DNA of 64,000 nucleotides from assembly GCF_020150455.1 (NCBI RefSeq), contig NZ_CP083740.1, forward strand, positions 4,092,001 to 4,156,000, read 5' to 3'. Origin of the DNA: Bremerella sp. TYQ1. Its GTDB lineage: Bacteria > Planctomycetota > Planctomycetia > Pirellulales > Pirellulaceae. Of this stretch, positions 17,818 through 28,696 are shown piece after piece. The notes under the pieces are model-generated. The model worked only from the letters and a program-made list of their open reading frames with translations, did not search any database and had not been told where the DNA came from. The position numbers and the translations under genes were made by a program. Numbering within the stretch: position 1 is the first letter of the stretch; each line of letters starts with the position of its first letter.

Positions 17818-17930
17818 AAAACTAGTTTCCCCTGGGCATGCTACCGCACCCTGGGGGCCATAAGATCCATCGAGCAAGCTATCGCCGCATGTTTTTCGCG
17901 GCCCTATAAGATACCTCAGGAGCAGATGTC

Positions 17931-18182
17931 ATGGCCCATAAGAAAGGTCAAGGTTCTAGCCGCAACGGTCGCGATTCTAACCCACAGTACCGTGGCGTTA
18001 AGAAGTATGGCGGCCAGGCTGTGAAAGCTGGCAGCATTATCGTTCGCCAACTGGGCACCAAGTTCCGTGCTGGCAAGAACGTTGGCATGGGCAAGGACTA
18101 CACCTTGTTCGCTTTGACTGACGGCACCGTGATGTTTGACCAAGGCAGCCGTCGCGTCAACATCGTCGTGGAAGCCAACTAG
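17931..18182 (+). CDS. rpmA: 50S ribosomal protein L27
   Basis: L27 sits near the peptidyl-transferase centre of the large subunit, its N-terminal tail reaching the P-site tRNA. The 83-residue protein has the conserved [16 protein letters not shown] start, [15 protein letters not shown] and [16 protein letters not shown]. There is no N-terminal pre-sequence of the type cleaved in Firmicutes. The stretch [15 protein letters not shown] departs from the usual KRLGVKRFGGQ. A good ribosome binding site (CAGGAG) precedes the ATG. A strong terminator separates it from obgE, and rplU is not upstream. Confidence 0.97.
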   Translation: MAHKKGQGSSRNGRDSNPQYRGVKKYGGQAVKAGSIIVRQLGTKFRAGKNVGMGKDYTLFALTDGTVMFDQGSRRVNIVVEAN

Positions 18183-18242
18183 GCGAATCGCCCTTCCCTG
18201 CCGGGAAGCTTAGGCGAACGATTCGCAAAAGATAAGACATGG

Positions 18243-18277
18243 TAGGGATGGCCTAATCGGGCCATCCCTATTTTTAT
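18243..18277 (+). terminator. Intrinsic terminator after rpmA
   Basis: A perfect 11 bp stem TAGGGATGGCC/GGCCATCCCTA (18243-18253 and 18260-18270) with a TAATCG loop is followed by TTTTTATT. It lies about 60 nt after the rpmA stop and 30 nt before obgE, so obgE probably has its own promoter or depends on read-through. Confidence 0.9.
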
Positions 18278-18306
18278 TCCATTCGCGCGAAGGTGAATCA
18301 CCATCC

Positions 18307-19317
18307 ATGTTTGTCGATCGGGTACAAATCGAAGTCGAAGCGGGCGCTGGCGGCAATGGCTGCTCCAGCTTCCGACGCGAACGATACATTCCCAAAGGCG
18401 GTCCCGATGGTGGTGACGGCGGCGACGGTGGAAGCATTATCATCGTTGCCGAAGAAGGCGTGAACAGCCTCGTTCAGCTAGCCCATCAACATCATTGGCG
18501 TGGCAAACGAGGCAGCCACGGAAGCGGCGCCAATCGTACAGGTCGCAAAGGCGAAGACGTCATCATCAAAGTGCCGCCAGGTACCGTCGTGATTGATGCA
18601 AAGGAAAACTTCGTCCTGAAAGACCTCGCTAACGACGGCGATCAATTAGTCGCCGCGCGCGGTGGCAAAGGTGGCCGCGGCAACTTAAGCTTCAAATCGA
18701 GCACCAACCGGGCGCCGCGCGAATGCCAGCCTGGTGATCCTGGCGAAAAACGATTGCTTTCACTCGAGTTGAAATCGATTGCCGACGTCGGCCTGATTGG
18801 CAAACCAAACGCGGGCAAAAGCACGCTCCTCTCTCGACTCTCGCGTGCCCGTCCTGAGATTGCGGACTATCCCTTCACAACCAAGTTTCCGAACCTTGGC
18901 CAAGTCCAGATCGACATGGACACGACGTTCATCATGGCCGATATTCCAGGGCTAATCGAAGGCGCCGCAGAAGGCGTCGGCCTGGGCCATGAATTTCTTC
19001 GACATGTCGAACGAGCAGGACTCTTAGTTCACCTAGTTGAACCATCACCAGTAGATGGCACCGATCCGCTAGAGAACTACCACTCCATCCGGAAGGAACT
19101 GGAAGCTTATAATCCGAAACTGGCTGCCCGTCCAGAAGTCGCTTGCGTGACCAAAGCCGAGCTACCTGATGCAGAGGACTTCCACGCCAAGCTTCAATCG
19201 GAACTCGGGCGTGACGTATTCCTGATCTCAGCAGTCACTGGACAAGGATTGAATGAAATGATTCGGCACGTCGCCACGCAGTTGGAGGCCGCCAAAAACG
19301 AAACGGAAGGTGCCTAG
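18307..19317 (+). CDS. obgE: GTPase Obg/CgtA
   Basis: Obg is an essential ribosome-associated GTPase acting in 50S assembly and stress signalling. The 336-residue product has the glycine-rich Obg fold first (MFVDRVQIEVEAGAGGNGC, GGDGGDGG), then a G domain with the P-loop GLIGKPNAGKSTLLS near residue 160, switch region DYPFTTKFPNLG, DIPGLIEGA, and a diverged G4 CVTKAEL. The variable C-terminal OCT domain found in some Obg proteins is absent. It shares one base (TAGTG) with coaX, so the two are translationally coupled. rpmA-obgE order is classical, but here a terminator lies between them. Confidence 0.97.
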   Translation: MFVDRVQIEVEAGAGGNGCSSFRRERYIPKGGPDGGDGGDGGSIIIVAEEGVNSLVQLAHQHHWRGKRGSHGSGANRTGRKGEDVIIKVPPGTVVIDAKENFVLKDLANDGDQLVAARGGKGGRGNLSFKSSTNRAPRECQPGDPGEKRLLSLELKSIADVGLIGKPNAGKSTLLSRLSRARPEIADYPFTTKFPNLGQVQIDMDTTFIMADIPGLIEGAAEGVGLGHEFLRHVERAGLLVHLVEPSPVDGTDPLENYHSIRKELEAYNPKLAARPEVACVTKAELPDAEDFHAKLQSELGRDVFLISAVTGQGLNEMIRHVATQLEAAKNETEGA

Positions 19318-20089
19318 TGCCGGTTGACTCTCTCATCGCTGTCGACATTGGCAATACGCGAGTGCACTTTGCTCGTTTCGAGAACTTCAACGCTCAGGAA
19401 GTCACGGCGCCGGTTTCGACTTACTCTTATTCGACCTATTCGTCCGACATTCAAGGGCTTCGCGACTGGCTGACAGAAAACAAGCTGCCCTGGTATGCGG
19501 TCAGTGTCCATAGATCGGCGCTCGCTTCGCTTGAAGCCTTCTCGAAAATCGAACCGCGCGTTCATTCATTCCTCGCTTTTGACTGCTCTCGGCTACCGAT
19601 CGAAATTGGTCTCGAAGCTTCGGAGAAGATTGGCCTCGACCGTCTCGCGGCAGCCGTTGCCGTAAATCACCTGCGAGAAAGTGATCGCGCCGCGATTGTC
19701 GTCGATGCGGGAACAGCGATTACCGTTGATGCCGTCTCCAGCGAAGGCAAGTTCGTCGGGGGCGCTATTCTTCCCGGAATGCGTACTAGCGCGAAAGCAT
19801 TGGCATCACAGACCGATGCCCTCCCACATATCACCGTTGACCTAGAGAACAAACCGGTCGCGATCGGGACCAACACGACCGAAGCGATGCAAAGCGGACT
19901 TTTCTGGGGTTCTGTCGGTGCCGTTCGAGAAACAATTCGTAGAGTCTCGGAGCAACTCGACTCAAAGAAACCACCGCAAATCTTCTTTAGCGGCGGCGAC
20001 GTCAATTATCTTGCACCTTGGATCGACTTAGAGATCGAAACGATTGACCACTTGGTTTTGCGTGGTGTCGCGTTGGCGGCCCAAACGAT

Positions 20090-20093
<4 letters not shown>
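19317..20093 (+). CDS. coaX: Type III pantothenate kinase
   Basis: CoaX phosphorylates pantothenate in the first step of coenzyme A synthesis, with a fold of the acetate and sugar kinase superfamily and no feedback inhibition by CoA. The 258-residue protein shows the family motifs DIGNTRVHFARF at the N-terminus (phosphate loop), KIGLDRLAAAVA, and VVDAGTAITVDAV. The start codon is the GTG at 19317, overlapping the obgE stop by one base. It converges with the epimerase gene, the stop codons overlapping by four bases. Confidence 0.93.
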
Positions 20094-21990
<1,897 letters not shown>

Positions 21991-24849
21991 TTACTCCTCG
22001 CCGCTATCTTGATCAGCACTATCCTGCTCGGCAGCATCGCTATCGGCTTGAGGCGACTCTGGTGCCTCTGCCTGATTCGGTGCGTCTGGCACTGGCGTTT
22101 CGGCATCTGCTGCTTCGTCTTCGGTATCTTCCTTCGGCACACGAACCACTGCCGCAAGCGAATCACCTTCGTCCATTGACATGATGCGAACACCTTGCGT
22201 GTTGCGACCCACCATGCTGATTTCCGCAGCCGAGATTCGCTGGATCTTGCCCCGTGCGGTCATCATCAAGACTTCATCCGAATCATCGACACGAGCCACG
22301 GCAACGACTTTACCGTTTCGCGCGGTGGTCTTGATATCTCGCAGACCCTTACCGCCACGCTTTTGAGTACGGTAGCGAGCACCGCTAGAAGTTGACTCTT
22401 CTTCCGAACTGCCATTTTCAGAACCGCCGTTTTCGGAATCACTGCCGTCCGAGCCGTTGTCGTCATCATCGACAGTCAGACCGGGGCCGAAGTTGGTTCG
22501 CTTGCCGTAGCCATGCTCGCAAACCGTCAGCAACTGTGCTTCTGGATCGGCGACGACCATGCCGACAAGATTGTCTCCCTTGGCAAGATTGATTCCCTTC
22601 ACACCGCTGGAATTGCGACCCATTGCACGGGCATCACTTTCCCGGAAGCGAATCGCCATTCCTTGTTCCGTAGAAAGAACCAATTCGTCGCCTGGTTTGG
22701 TGATCGCAACGTCGATCAGTTCGTCATCTTCCTTTAACTTGATCGCGATAATACCGTTTCGTTTGGGACGGCTGTACGCTTCCAAAAGCGTCTTCTTAAC
22801 CAAGCCTTTGCGTGTCGCCATCACCAGGCAGTGGTCCGGCATATCGAAGTCTCGGACGGCTCGGCAGTCGGCAATGTGCTCGCCTTCTTCCAGCTGCAGC
22901 AAGTTGACTACGGCTCGGCCGCGGCTTTCTCGGCTGAGGTTTGGCAGATCGTAAACCTTCTGCCACAACACTTTGCCCTTGGTCGTAAAGAACAACACAT
23001 AGGCGTGCGTCGAAGCGACAAACAAGTGGCGAATTGGATCTTCCTCTTCGCTCTTGGCTCCTTTGATGCCTTTTCCGCCGCGTCGCTGTGCTTTGTAAAT
23101 GCTTGCCGGCGTTCGCTTGATGTAGCCCTTGGTGCTGATCGAGACCACCATCGTTTCTTCTTCGATGAGGTCTTCAAGATCGAAGTTTCCAATCTCTTCA
23201 TGCGAGATCTCGGTACGACGATCGTCCCCAAAGCGGCGATCGATCTCTTCCATTTGCTCGCGAATAATGGCGAGGATGTTCGCTTCGTCCGACAAAATGT
23301 GCAGGTACTCGGCAATCTCTTCCAGCAGCTTGGAATGCTCGCCGGAAAGCTTCTCCTGTTCCAAGTTGACCAACTGACCGAGCGTCATTCGCAAGATCGC
23401 ATCGGTTTGAACCGACGTCAGGAAGTAGACGTCTGACTCGCCACGTTCCAATTGGAACTGAGCGAATCCTTGTTCGCCGAGAGCACGCGCCATCATCGAA
23501 GCGGGACATTCCACGCCCATCAATCGCTGCTTCGCTTCGGCCTGCGTACTGGAGGAGCGAATGATTCGGATGATCTCGTCGATGTCGGCAAGTGCGAGCA
23601 GCAAACCTTCAATGGTGTGCTTACGCTGACGTGCCTTGGCCAACAGGAACTGCGTGCGGCGACGAATGACCACCACGCGGTGACGAATGAACTCTTCCAA
23701 CAGCTCCTTGATCGACATCGTGCGTGGCTTGCCGTCGACCAAGGCCAGCAAGATGATCGAGAACGAATCCTGGATCGGCGAGAACTGGTACAGTTGGTTC
23801 AGCACGACATCGGGATCGGCATCCCGCTTCAGCTCAATGACAATCCGAACTGGTTCTTGCAAGTCGGACAGGTTGCTGACCGAGCGAATCCCTTGAATAC
23901 GGCCTTCGTTGACCAGCGAGGCGATCTTCTCTTCAACGCGGTCGCGAGTCTGCTGGTAAGGGATATCGTGAATGATGATCTTCGCGCCGCTCTTCCCTTC
24001 TTCAATCGTCGTATGCGAGCGCACGACGATCGTGCTGCGGCCGGTTTTGTAGCCTTGGCGAATGCCTGCGCGACCACAAATGATACCGCCGGTCGGGAAG
24101 TCAGGTCCCTGGACGATGTTAAGCACTTCGTCGATCGACGTGCCGGGATCGTCGATCAGCTGAATGACGGCTCGGCAGACTTCACGCAGATTGTTGGGTG
24201 GAATCGAAGTCGCCATACCGACTGCGATCCCGTTGGCACCGTTGACCAGCAAGTTCGGGAACTTACTCGGCAAAACGGTCGGCTCGGTGCGAGCTTCGTC
24301 GTATGTCGGAACGTAGTCGACCGTGTCGAGCTTTAAATCTTCCAGCAGAAGCTGGGCGAAGCCCGACATGCGAGCTTCCGTATATCGCATAGCGGCCGGT
24401 GGCAAACCTGCGATCGAACCGAAGTTCCCCTGCTTGTCGACAAGCACGTATCGCATGTTCCATTCCTGGGCCATACGAACGAGGGTCGGGTAGATGACCG
24501 ATTCACCATGCGGGTGATAGTTACCCGAGGTGTCACCGCTGATCTTGGCACATTTGACTCGCTGAGCCCCAGGGGTCAGGTTCAAGTCATTCATCGCCAC
24601 CAGAATACGTCGCTGCGAAGGCTTCAGCCCATCGCGAACGTCCGGCAGAGCGCGGCTGACAATCACGCTCATGGCATAGGTGAGGTAGCTCTCTTTGAGC
24701 TCGTCCTCGATCGACATGGTAAACAGCTTTGTCGGGTCCTCTGGCGACCCGCCATCACTACCACCGTTTCCGTTACTGCCGCCGTTGGGGTTATTACCGT
24801 CCGTTGCCAAGTGAGCGTCCTTTCGGAGGTTATCCAGCGCCGCGAGCAA
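21991..24849 (-). CDS. gyrA: DNA gyrase subunit A
   Basis: GyrA carries the breakage-reunion activity of gyrase, which introduces negative supercoils. The 952-residue product has the catalytic tyrosine at residue 156 in [10 protein letters not shown] and the GyrA-box QRRGGKG in the C-terminal DNA-wrapping domain, which separates it from ParC. Oddities are a Gly/Asn/Ser-rich N-terminal extension (about residues 17-38), an acidic Gly/Ser/Asp/Glu insertion in the C-terminal domain (around residues 805-840), and an acidic proline-containing tail. In the quinolone-resistance region the sequence GESVIYPT places Pro at the position of E. coli Asp87, while the serine of position 83 is kept. gyrB is not in the window. 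It heads an operon with gmd and rmd. Confidence 0.95.
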   Translation of the reverse strand: MLAALDNLRKDAHLATDGNNPNGGSNGNGGSDGGSPEDPTKLFTMSIEDELKESYLTYAMSVIVSRALPDVRDGLKPSQRRILVAMNDLNLTPGAQRVKCAKISGDTSGNYHPHGESVIYPTLVRMAQEWNMRYVLVDKQGNFGSIAGLPPAAMRYTEARMSGFAQLLLEDLKLDTVDYVPTYDEARTEPTVLPSKFPNLLVNGANGIAVGMATSIPPNNLREVCRAVIQLIDDPGTSIDEVLNIVQGPDFPTGGIICGRAGIRQGYKTGRSTIVVRSHTTIEEGKSGAKIIIHDIPYQQTRDRVEEKIASLVNEGRIQGIRSVSNLSDLQEPVRIVIELKRDADPDVVLNQLYQFSPIQDSFSIILLALVDGKPRTMSIKELLEEFIRHRVVVIRRRTQFLLAKARQRKHTIEGLLLALADIDEIIRIIRSSSTQAEAKQRLMGVECPASMMARALGEQGFAQFQLERGESDVYFLTSVQTDAILRMTLGQLVNLEQEKLSGEHSKLLEEIAEYLHILSDEANILAIIREQMEEIDRRFGDDRRTEISHEEIGNFDLEDLIEEETMVVSISTKGYIKRTPASIYKAQRRGGKGIKGAKSEEEDPIRHLFVASTHAYVLFFTTKGKVLWQKVYDLPNLSRESRGRAVVNLLQLEEGEHIADCRAVRDFDMPDHCLVMATRKGLVKKTLLEAYSRPKRNGIIAIKLKEDDELIDVAITKPGDELVLSTEQGMAIRFRESDARAMGRNSSGVKGINLAKGDNLVGMVVADPEAQLLTVCEHGYGKRTNFGPGLTVDDDDNGSDGSDSENGGSENGSSEEESTSSGARYRTQKRGGKGLRDIKTTARNGKVVAVARVDDSDEVLMMTARGKIQRISAAEISMVGRNTQGVRIMSMDEGDSLAAVVRVPKEDTEDEAADAETPVPDAPNQAEAPESPQADSDAAEQDSADQDSGEE

Positions 24850-25128
24850 ATCGGCTCGGGGCGACTATCATTCTGCGTATTTCAAGGGTGCAAAAAAGGG
24901 GCGAAATCCCCGAGAAAACCGGCGTTTCCCCAGGCCACGCAAGCCTTTCAAATTGCACACCGTAATGTACCAAATCCGAGGGCGCCGAACCACTAGGGGA
25001 GCCCGGATTCGGAGAAGTGCTAAGTGGTTGGCAGATAGCCACTTAGAGAATCGTTTTTTCGGCCTGAAAGGCTCTTTGAAAAGCAACGTGCAAAACGAAC
25101 AATTTTGACCCCGAAAAAGCGGCTCGAC

Positions 25129-25890
25129 CTAACGAAAATCTTGGTACTTCTCGAAGAGTGCATCCGCTTGTTCCTGCGGCATATATTTGGGCAAACGATG
25201 TAGAATCGAGCGCCACTGCGAGTGCTTGCTTTCTATCATCTCAATCAATCTGGGGCCGATATCAACCGTCGGATCGAGTTCGGCCAGCGTGTACGCCGCC
25301 ATCGGTGCAAACCGGTCTTCGTCGTCCATCATGCGAGACCTCAAACCATCCAGAATGGCTTTGTCGGTTACCTTCGCGTCACGAAGCCACGGCAGCAGCT
25401 TGTTGAAACCCACGACCGAACGGCGATGCAACATCTTTGCCAGCCCATCGCGGTATGCCTGTTCATACGGAACAAACCGCTTGCCCCCACGAACCACTTG
25501 CAAAAGTCGCCATGCTCGTTGCCGTCGCGACGACTGCTCATCGTCGAGCATTTCGATCAAGCGTGGTACCGTCACGTCAAAGACCGGATCTTCGGCACGA
25601 TGAAGCGAGTGAGACTGCTTCTCGAAAACCGACTCTGGCTGAACGTAGTCGATCACGTGCAGCACTTCTTCCAGGCTATCGAATCCATCGAACGTTTCGA
25701 TTTGGTACATCCGAGCCTGCAGGGCATCGAGCTCTGCTTGCTTCTCGGCCGCGATGATTTGCAATGGCTGAAGCGACTCCTGCCACTGCATCCGATCGAC
25801 ACCCCAGCCAACCGCCAGCCCTAACAGCAAGAGCCCTGCCGTTGTACGCGAAACGAGGGCCCACCAAGACCGCTTGGCTACCATCGTCAT
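25129..25890 (-). CDS. Single-pass membrane protein with C-terminal HEAT-like repeats (operon gene D)
   Basis: The 253-residue product has one N-terminal membrane segment (about residues 13-33, LVSRTTAGLLLLGLAVGWGV), then a predicted coiled coil (ESLQPLQIIAAEKQAELDALQARM), then helical HEAT-like repeats (VPRLIEMLDDEQSSRRQRAW, DRFAPMAAYTLAELDPTVDI). The start at 25890 is fixed by a four-base ATGA overlap with the stop of gene C; a longer frame begins far inside that gene. It ends with the motif HSQWRSILHRLPKYM, which recurs in form in the upstream genes. Topology would leave the repeats in the periplasm if the N-terminus is cytoplasmic. Function unknown. Confidence 0.85.
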   Translation of the reverse strand: MTMVAKRSWWALVSRTTAGLLLLGLAVGWGVDRMQWQESLQPLQIIAAEKQAELDALQARMYQIETFDGFDSLEEVLHVIDYVQPESVFEKQSHSLHRAEDPVFDVTVPRLIEMLDDEQSSRRQRAWRLLQVVRGGKRFVPYEQAYRDGLAKMLHRRSVVGFNKLLPWLRDAKVTDKAILDGLRSRMMDDEDRFAPMAAYTLAELDPTVDIGPRLIEMIESKHSQWRSILHRLPKYMPQEQADALFEKYQDFR

Positions 25891-26846
25891 GGCGCGACCT
25901 CTTTGACAGTCGCAAATCTCTGCCGCCGCATGAGCCGGTTCAATTCTCGGGCAAACAGTTCGATGTCCGGCGTAATTGCCGTTTGACTTACCTGACTGGT
26001 CAGAAATGCCTCGGCTTCGTCGGGAGGCAAAATATCCGCAAGCAACTGCGTCGCGCATTCCCAATCAGATTTTCTCTGTTCGACCAGTTGCTTAAGACGC
26101 GGAATTGCGTCGTACTCCGGGTCGATCGATTCGAGCGCCAGCGCGGCGAAGATCGCCACCGGATCGTCGTCGTCCGCTGCGATCTCTTCCAGCGGCCCCC
26201 GAGCCAAATGAGCTTCAAGGCCTATTGTCTCCAGGGCCTGTACTGCTTCAATACGAACACGTTCGCCCGGATCGTTCAGCCGATTTATCAGCGCCGGTAC
26301 GATCACGTCGAAGTGCAATTCGATTCGCTTTCGATCGTGCGCGACCAACCCATGAAACATTCGGACCAGTTCGCGGCGTATGCCTGTTTCCGGAACTTCC
26401 AGCAGCGGAATCAGCGGAGCGATCGTTTCATGAAAAACTGGATCAGATGTCACCAACAACTGTTGGGTCCAGCCATTGGAATAGACTTCGCCATACCGGC
26501 CAGGCTGTCGATCGATCTCTTGATGTGCTTTCAGCACCTTGAGAAACTGCTCAGGACTCTCCAAGGGTACCCTGGGAATTGGATTCCACCAGCTGACGAC
26601 ATTCTCGGGCGTTACCCGTAAGGCTTTCGACCGATCGTAATAGTATAAGTCCCCTTTAATTTCGAGATTCAAGTCCGAAATCTGCCGGTTCATCACGTCA
26701 ATTTCGAGCGGCAGTTGGATCAGCTTCTGACTTGCTTCCTGATGAGCCCTAGCCCAGCCCATCGCAATCCCCGCAACAAGCATCCAATACGCCGCCCAAC
26801 CGAGTCCGAACTGGAACCAACGGCGTTTCCTTTCAGGGCTCGTCAT
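25887..26846 (-). CDS. Single-pass membrane protein with HEAT-like repeats (operon gene C)
   Basis: A 319-residue product with a basic N-terminus (MTSPERKRRW), one membrane segment (about residues 12-32), a short helical linker (LIQLPLEIDVMNRQISDLNLEI) and a long region of HEAT-like repeats such as VIVPALINRLNDPGERVRIEAVQALETIG and DPVAIFAALALESIDPEYDAIPRL. The motif RKSDWECATQLLADILP near the end corresponds to the terminal motif of gene D. The ATG at 26846 overlaps the gene B stop (ATGA) and its own stop overlaps gene D (ATGA). The family is not one I recognise by name; a scaffold that senses or binds a protein partner is the natural inference from the fold. Confidence 0.85.
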   Translation of the reverse strand: MTSPERKRRWFQFGLGWAAYWMLVAGIAMGWARAHQEASQKLIQLPLEIDVMNRQISDLNLEIKGDLYYYDRSKALRVTPENVVSWWNPIPRVPLESPEQFLKVLKAHQEIDRQPGRYGEVYSNGWTQQLLVTSDPVFHETIAPLIPLLEVPETGIRRELVRMFHGLVAHDRKRIELHFDVIVPALINRLNDPGERVRIEAVQALETIGLEAHLARGPLEEIAADDDDPVAIFAALALESIDPEYDAIPRLKQLVEQRKSDWECATQLLADILPPDEAEAFLTSQVSQTAITPDIELFARELNRLMRRQRFATVKEVAP

Positions 26847-27676
26847 TCGATGAACTCCTCGACATCGGGTCGCCACTCAAGCTTACCCTCAGGCGGAAAG
26901 CTGTTCAGATAACGCACGATGCCCCGATAACGTTTTCGAAGCGCCGCGTCCGTGGTCGCTTCGGCGGCTTGCTGGTATGCCTTCGCTACCATTGGGATCG
27001 AGTAGCCTCGTTCGAGACGCTCTAACGTTACCTTCCAGCTCTCCTTGCTTTCCCGAATATGACGCGTCAGGAGCGGAACAATATCGCATTTTGGATCCAT
27101 CGCCTGCGCGTGGCTGATCGCGGAAGTCACTTTGTTCCATGGAGTGGCATCCGCCGTTTCCAGTACGACAGGTGCCGCCGCGGCGGCACGTTTTCGGTAA
27201 TGAAACAGAAGCGAAACCGTGTCATCGCGAAGTCGCTCTTCCTGTAGTAGCGGTATCAAATAAGGGACCACCATCGGTGCGAAGACATCGAGACGATCCT
27301 TGTTGAGATTGATCGCCAGCAATCCTTTCAAGCCGTAATGCCGGACATAGTCTCGGTCGTCTTTCAATTGCCGCGTCAATGCCCCGACAATCTGGCCATC
27401 CATTTCGGTACTGAACTTTAACGAGTTAACCTGAGGCTCAAGGACCAGCGGCAATCCCCTATCAAGTTCCTTAATCAAAGACGCAACGACGATGTCGCGA
27501 GATGACTTTGCGTTTTCAAGTTCCTCAGCTAATCGTTCGTTGTCGTAATGCAGCTGGTGATTTTGCTCCGCAATGTAGCGAACCTGCATGAACAAAACGC
27601 CCAGCATCACGACGATCACAAGCGCCGAGATTGCCGCCAGCCACGCATGCGACTTCCTTGCAAATAAATCGTTCAA
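26843..27676 (-). CDS. Single-pass membrane protein with helical repeats (operon gene B)
   Basis: A 277-residue product with an N-terminal membrane segment (about residues 11-31, WLAAISALVIVVMLGVLFMQ), a predicted coiled coil (AEQNHQLHYDNERLAEELEN) and helical repeats (VGALTRQLKDDRDYVRHYGLKGLLAINL; VVPYLIPLLQEERLRDDTVSLLF). Near residue 210 it carries RESKESWKVTLERLERGY, similar in form to the terminal motifs of genes C and D. The start codon is TTG at 27676, set within a TTGA overlap with the gene A stop; no ATG lies before the membrane segment. It is the third known form of this architecture in the operon, supporting duplication within it. Confidence 0.82.
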   Translation of the reverse strand: MNDLFARKSHAWLAAISALVIVVMLGVLFMQVRYIAEQNHQLHYDNERLAEELENAKSSRDIVVASLIKELDRGLPLVLEPQVNSLKFSTEMDGQIVGALTRQLKDDRDYVRHYGLKGLLAINLNKDRLDVFAPMVVPYLIPLLQEERLRDDTVSLLFHYRKRAAAAAPVVLETADATPWNKVTSAISHAQAMDPKCDIVPLLTRHIRESKESWKVTLERLERGYSIPMVAKAYQQAAEATTDAALRKRYRGIVRYLNSFPPEGKLEWRPDVEEFIE

Positions 27677-28317
27677 GAGGCTGCCTCCCGCGAAATCGCT
27701 TCGTCATCCAGCTGAAAGGCTTCCCTCGCGTTGTTCGCTTTCGCTTGCACCATTGCATGGTCTTCGTCGGTTACTTTGGCCAGCAGCTCTTTCACATCCC
27801 GCCGCAACGTCTCCACTTTGCCCGGCACGAATTGCGGCAGTCGCGAAACGAGATCGAACATCGCATACTTCGAGCCTACACCAAAAGTGCCGTACTCCTG
27901 CTGCATCAACTGAAGCAGCCGCCGCAGGTCGTAGTCGTCTGCCTGATGAAAAAACAAACGCATTTCCGAATCTGACGGAACGGTCTCAAAGACGACAGGG
28001 CCTTGTTCGTGGCGTCCCATTTGAATCTTCAGATAATCGACCACTGCGTCGGCCGACTTCCACCGATCCCAGTTCCGACGAGCCCGCACTGCGATCACGT
28101 TCCAGCGTTTTATCTCCAGATCGACATCAACGTTTTTCGCTTGGAGGATGACCTGCTGCAGCTCGAGCGACTCACGCAGTTTCGCTTGCTCCTGGAAATT
28201 GGCGTAAATCGCAAACCCCAGCCCCGCAATCGTCGGCAGCACGAACAGCAAAAACCAAAGTGGAAACTGCGGCCGGGTAGCTCGTCGAGGTTGTTCTTCT
28301 AAGGTCGTTTCGTCCAT
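27673..28317 (-). CDS. Single-pass membrane protein, first gene of the HEAT-membrane operon (gene A)
   Basis: A 214-residue product with a membrane segment at about residues 18-40 (FPLWFLLFVLPTIAGLGFAIY), a coiled coil (EQAKLRESLELQQVILQAKNVDVDLEI) and a short helical domain. It is the smallest and most diverged member of the set; HEAT-like repeats are not obvious, though YAMFDLVSRLPQFVPGKVETL resembles the RLPKYMPQEQADAL ending of gene D. It opens the four-gene unit whose members overlap by four bases each. Upstream lies a 380 nt region with two strong hairpins. No promoter could be assigned with confidence. Function unknown. Confidence 0.8.
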   Translation of the reverse strand: MDETTLEEQPRRATRPQFPLWFLLFVLPTIAGLGFAIYANFQEQAKLRESLELQQVILQAKNVDVDLEIKRWNVIAVRARRNWDRWKSADAVVDYLKIQMGRHEQGPVVFETVPSDSEMRLFFHQADDYDLRRLLQLMQQEYGTFGVGSKYAMFDLVSRLPQFVPGKVETLRRDVKELLAKVTDEDHAMVQAKANNAREAFQLDDEAISREAAS

Positions 28318-28696
28318 CGATATCGCCGGGAACAGATTGGGAATATCGGAAACATCGCTACCAGCTTTCGATTTGGTTTATTGCGGCGAGTTTCTCATGC
28401 CCAATGTTTTACTACTCGAAATTGGCCGATTCCACTTTTTCTCAGGATTCGAAGCAACCGTCCGCGGTTCGCCGCGATAACCTTTTTGACTCGACGGGGA
28501 AACGGGTCAATCACTCGCGGCCGCGAGACATACTATGCGAGGGGCGATCGGCCGGCACGGCCCAACGAACGTGTCGGCCGATCCCTGATTTCAGTTGGCT
28601 TGCCAGAAATCGATGGCAAACCTAAGACACCGACCGCAGCCACATGGAATCTTCGGGGGTTGATTCCGTGCGCGTTGCGGTCGTGTATTTCTTGCC
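28318..28696. other. Non-coding stretch with two strong hairpins
   Basis: This 379 nt gap lies between the HEAT-membrane operon start and the CPBP stop, both leftward. It contains a 14 bp perfect palindrome CTCGCGGCCGCGAG at 28514-28527 and, 18 nt further, a hairpin with a 14 bp stem (arms 28546-28559 and 28570-28583, one G-U pair, 10-nt loop). Neither has a U-run, so they are weak candidates for intrinsic terminators. Short open frames here look like chance. Confidence 0.55.
28546..28583. repeat. 14 bp-stem inverted repeat (hairpin)
   Basis: Arms GATCGGCCGGCACG and CGTGTCGGCCGATC pair over 14 positions (one wobble) around the loop GCCCAACGAA. It is located about 110 nt beyond the CPBP stop and about 230 nt before the HEAT-membrane operon. 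It could be a transcript-end structure, a leader element, or a protein-binding palindrome. Confidence 0.6.

Noticed and set aside
22831..23436. 201-codon frame antisense to gyrA
   Set aside because: It lies inside gyrA, whose motifs are unambiguous, and has no domain character.
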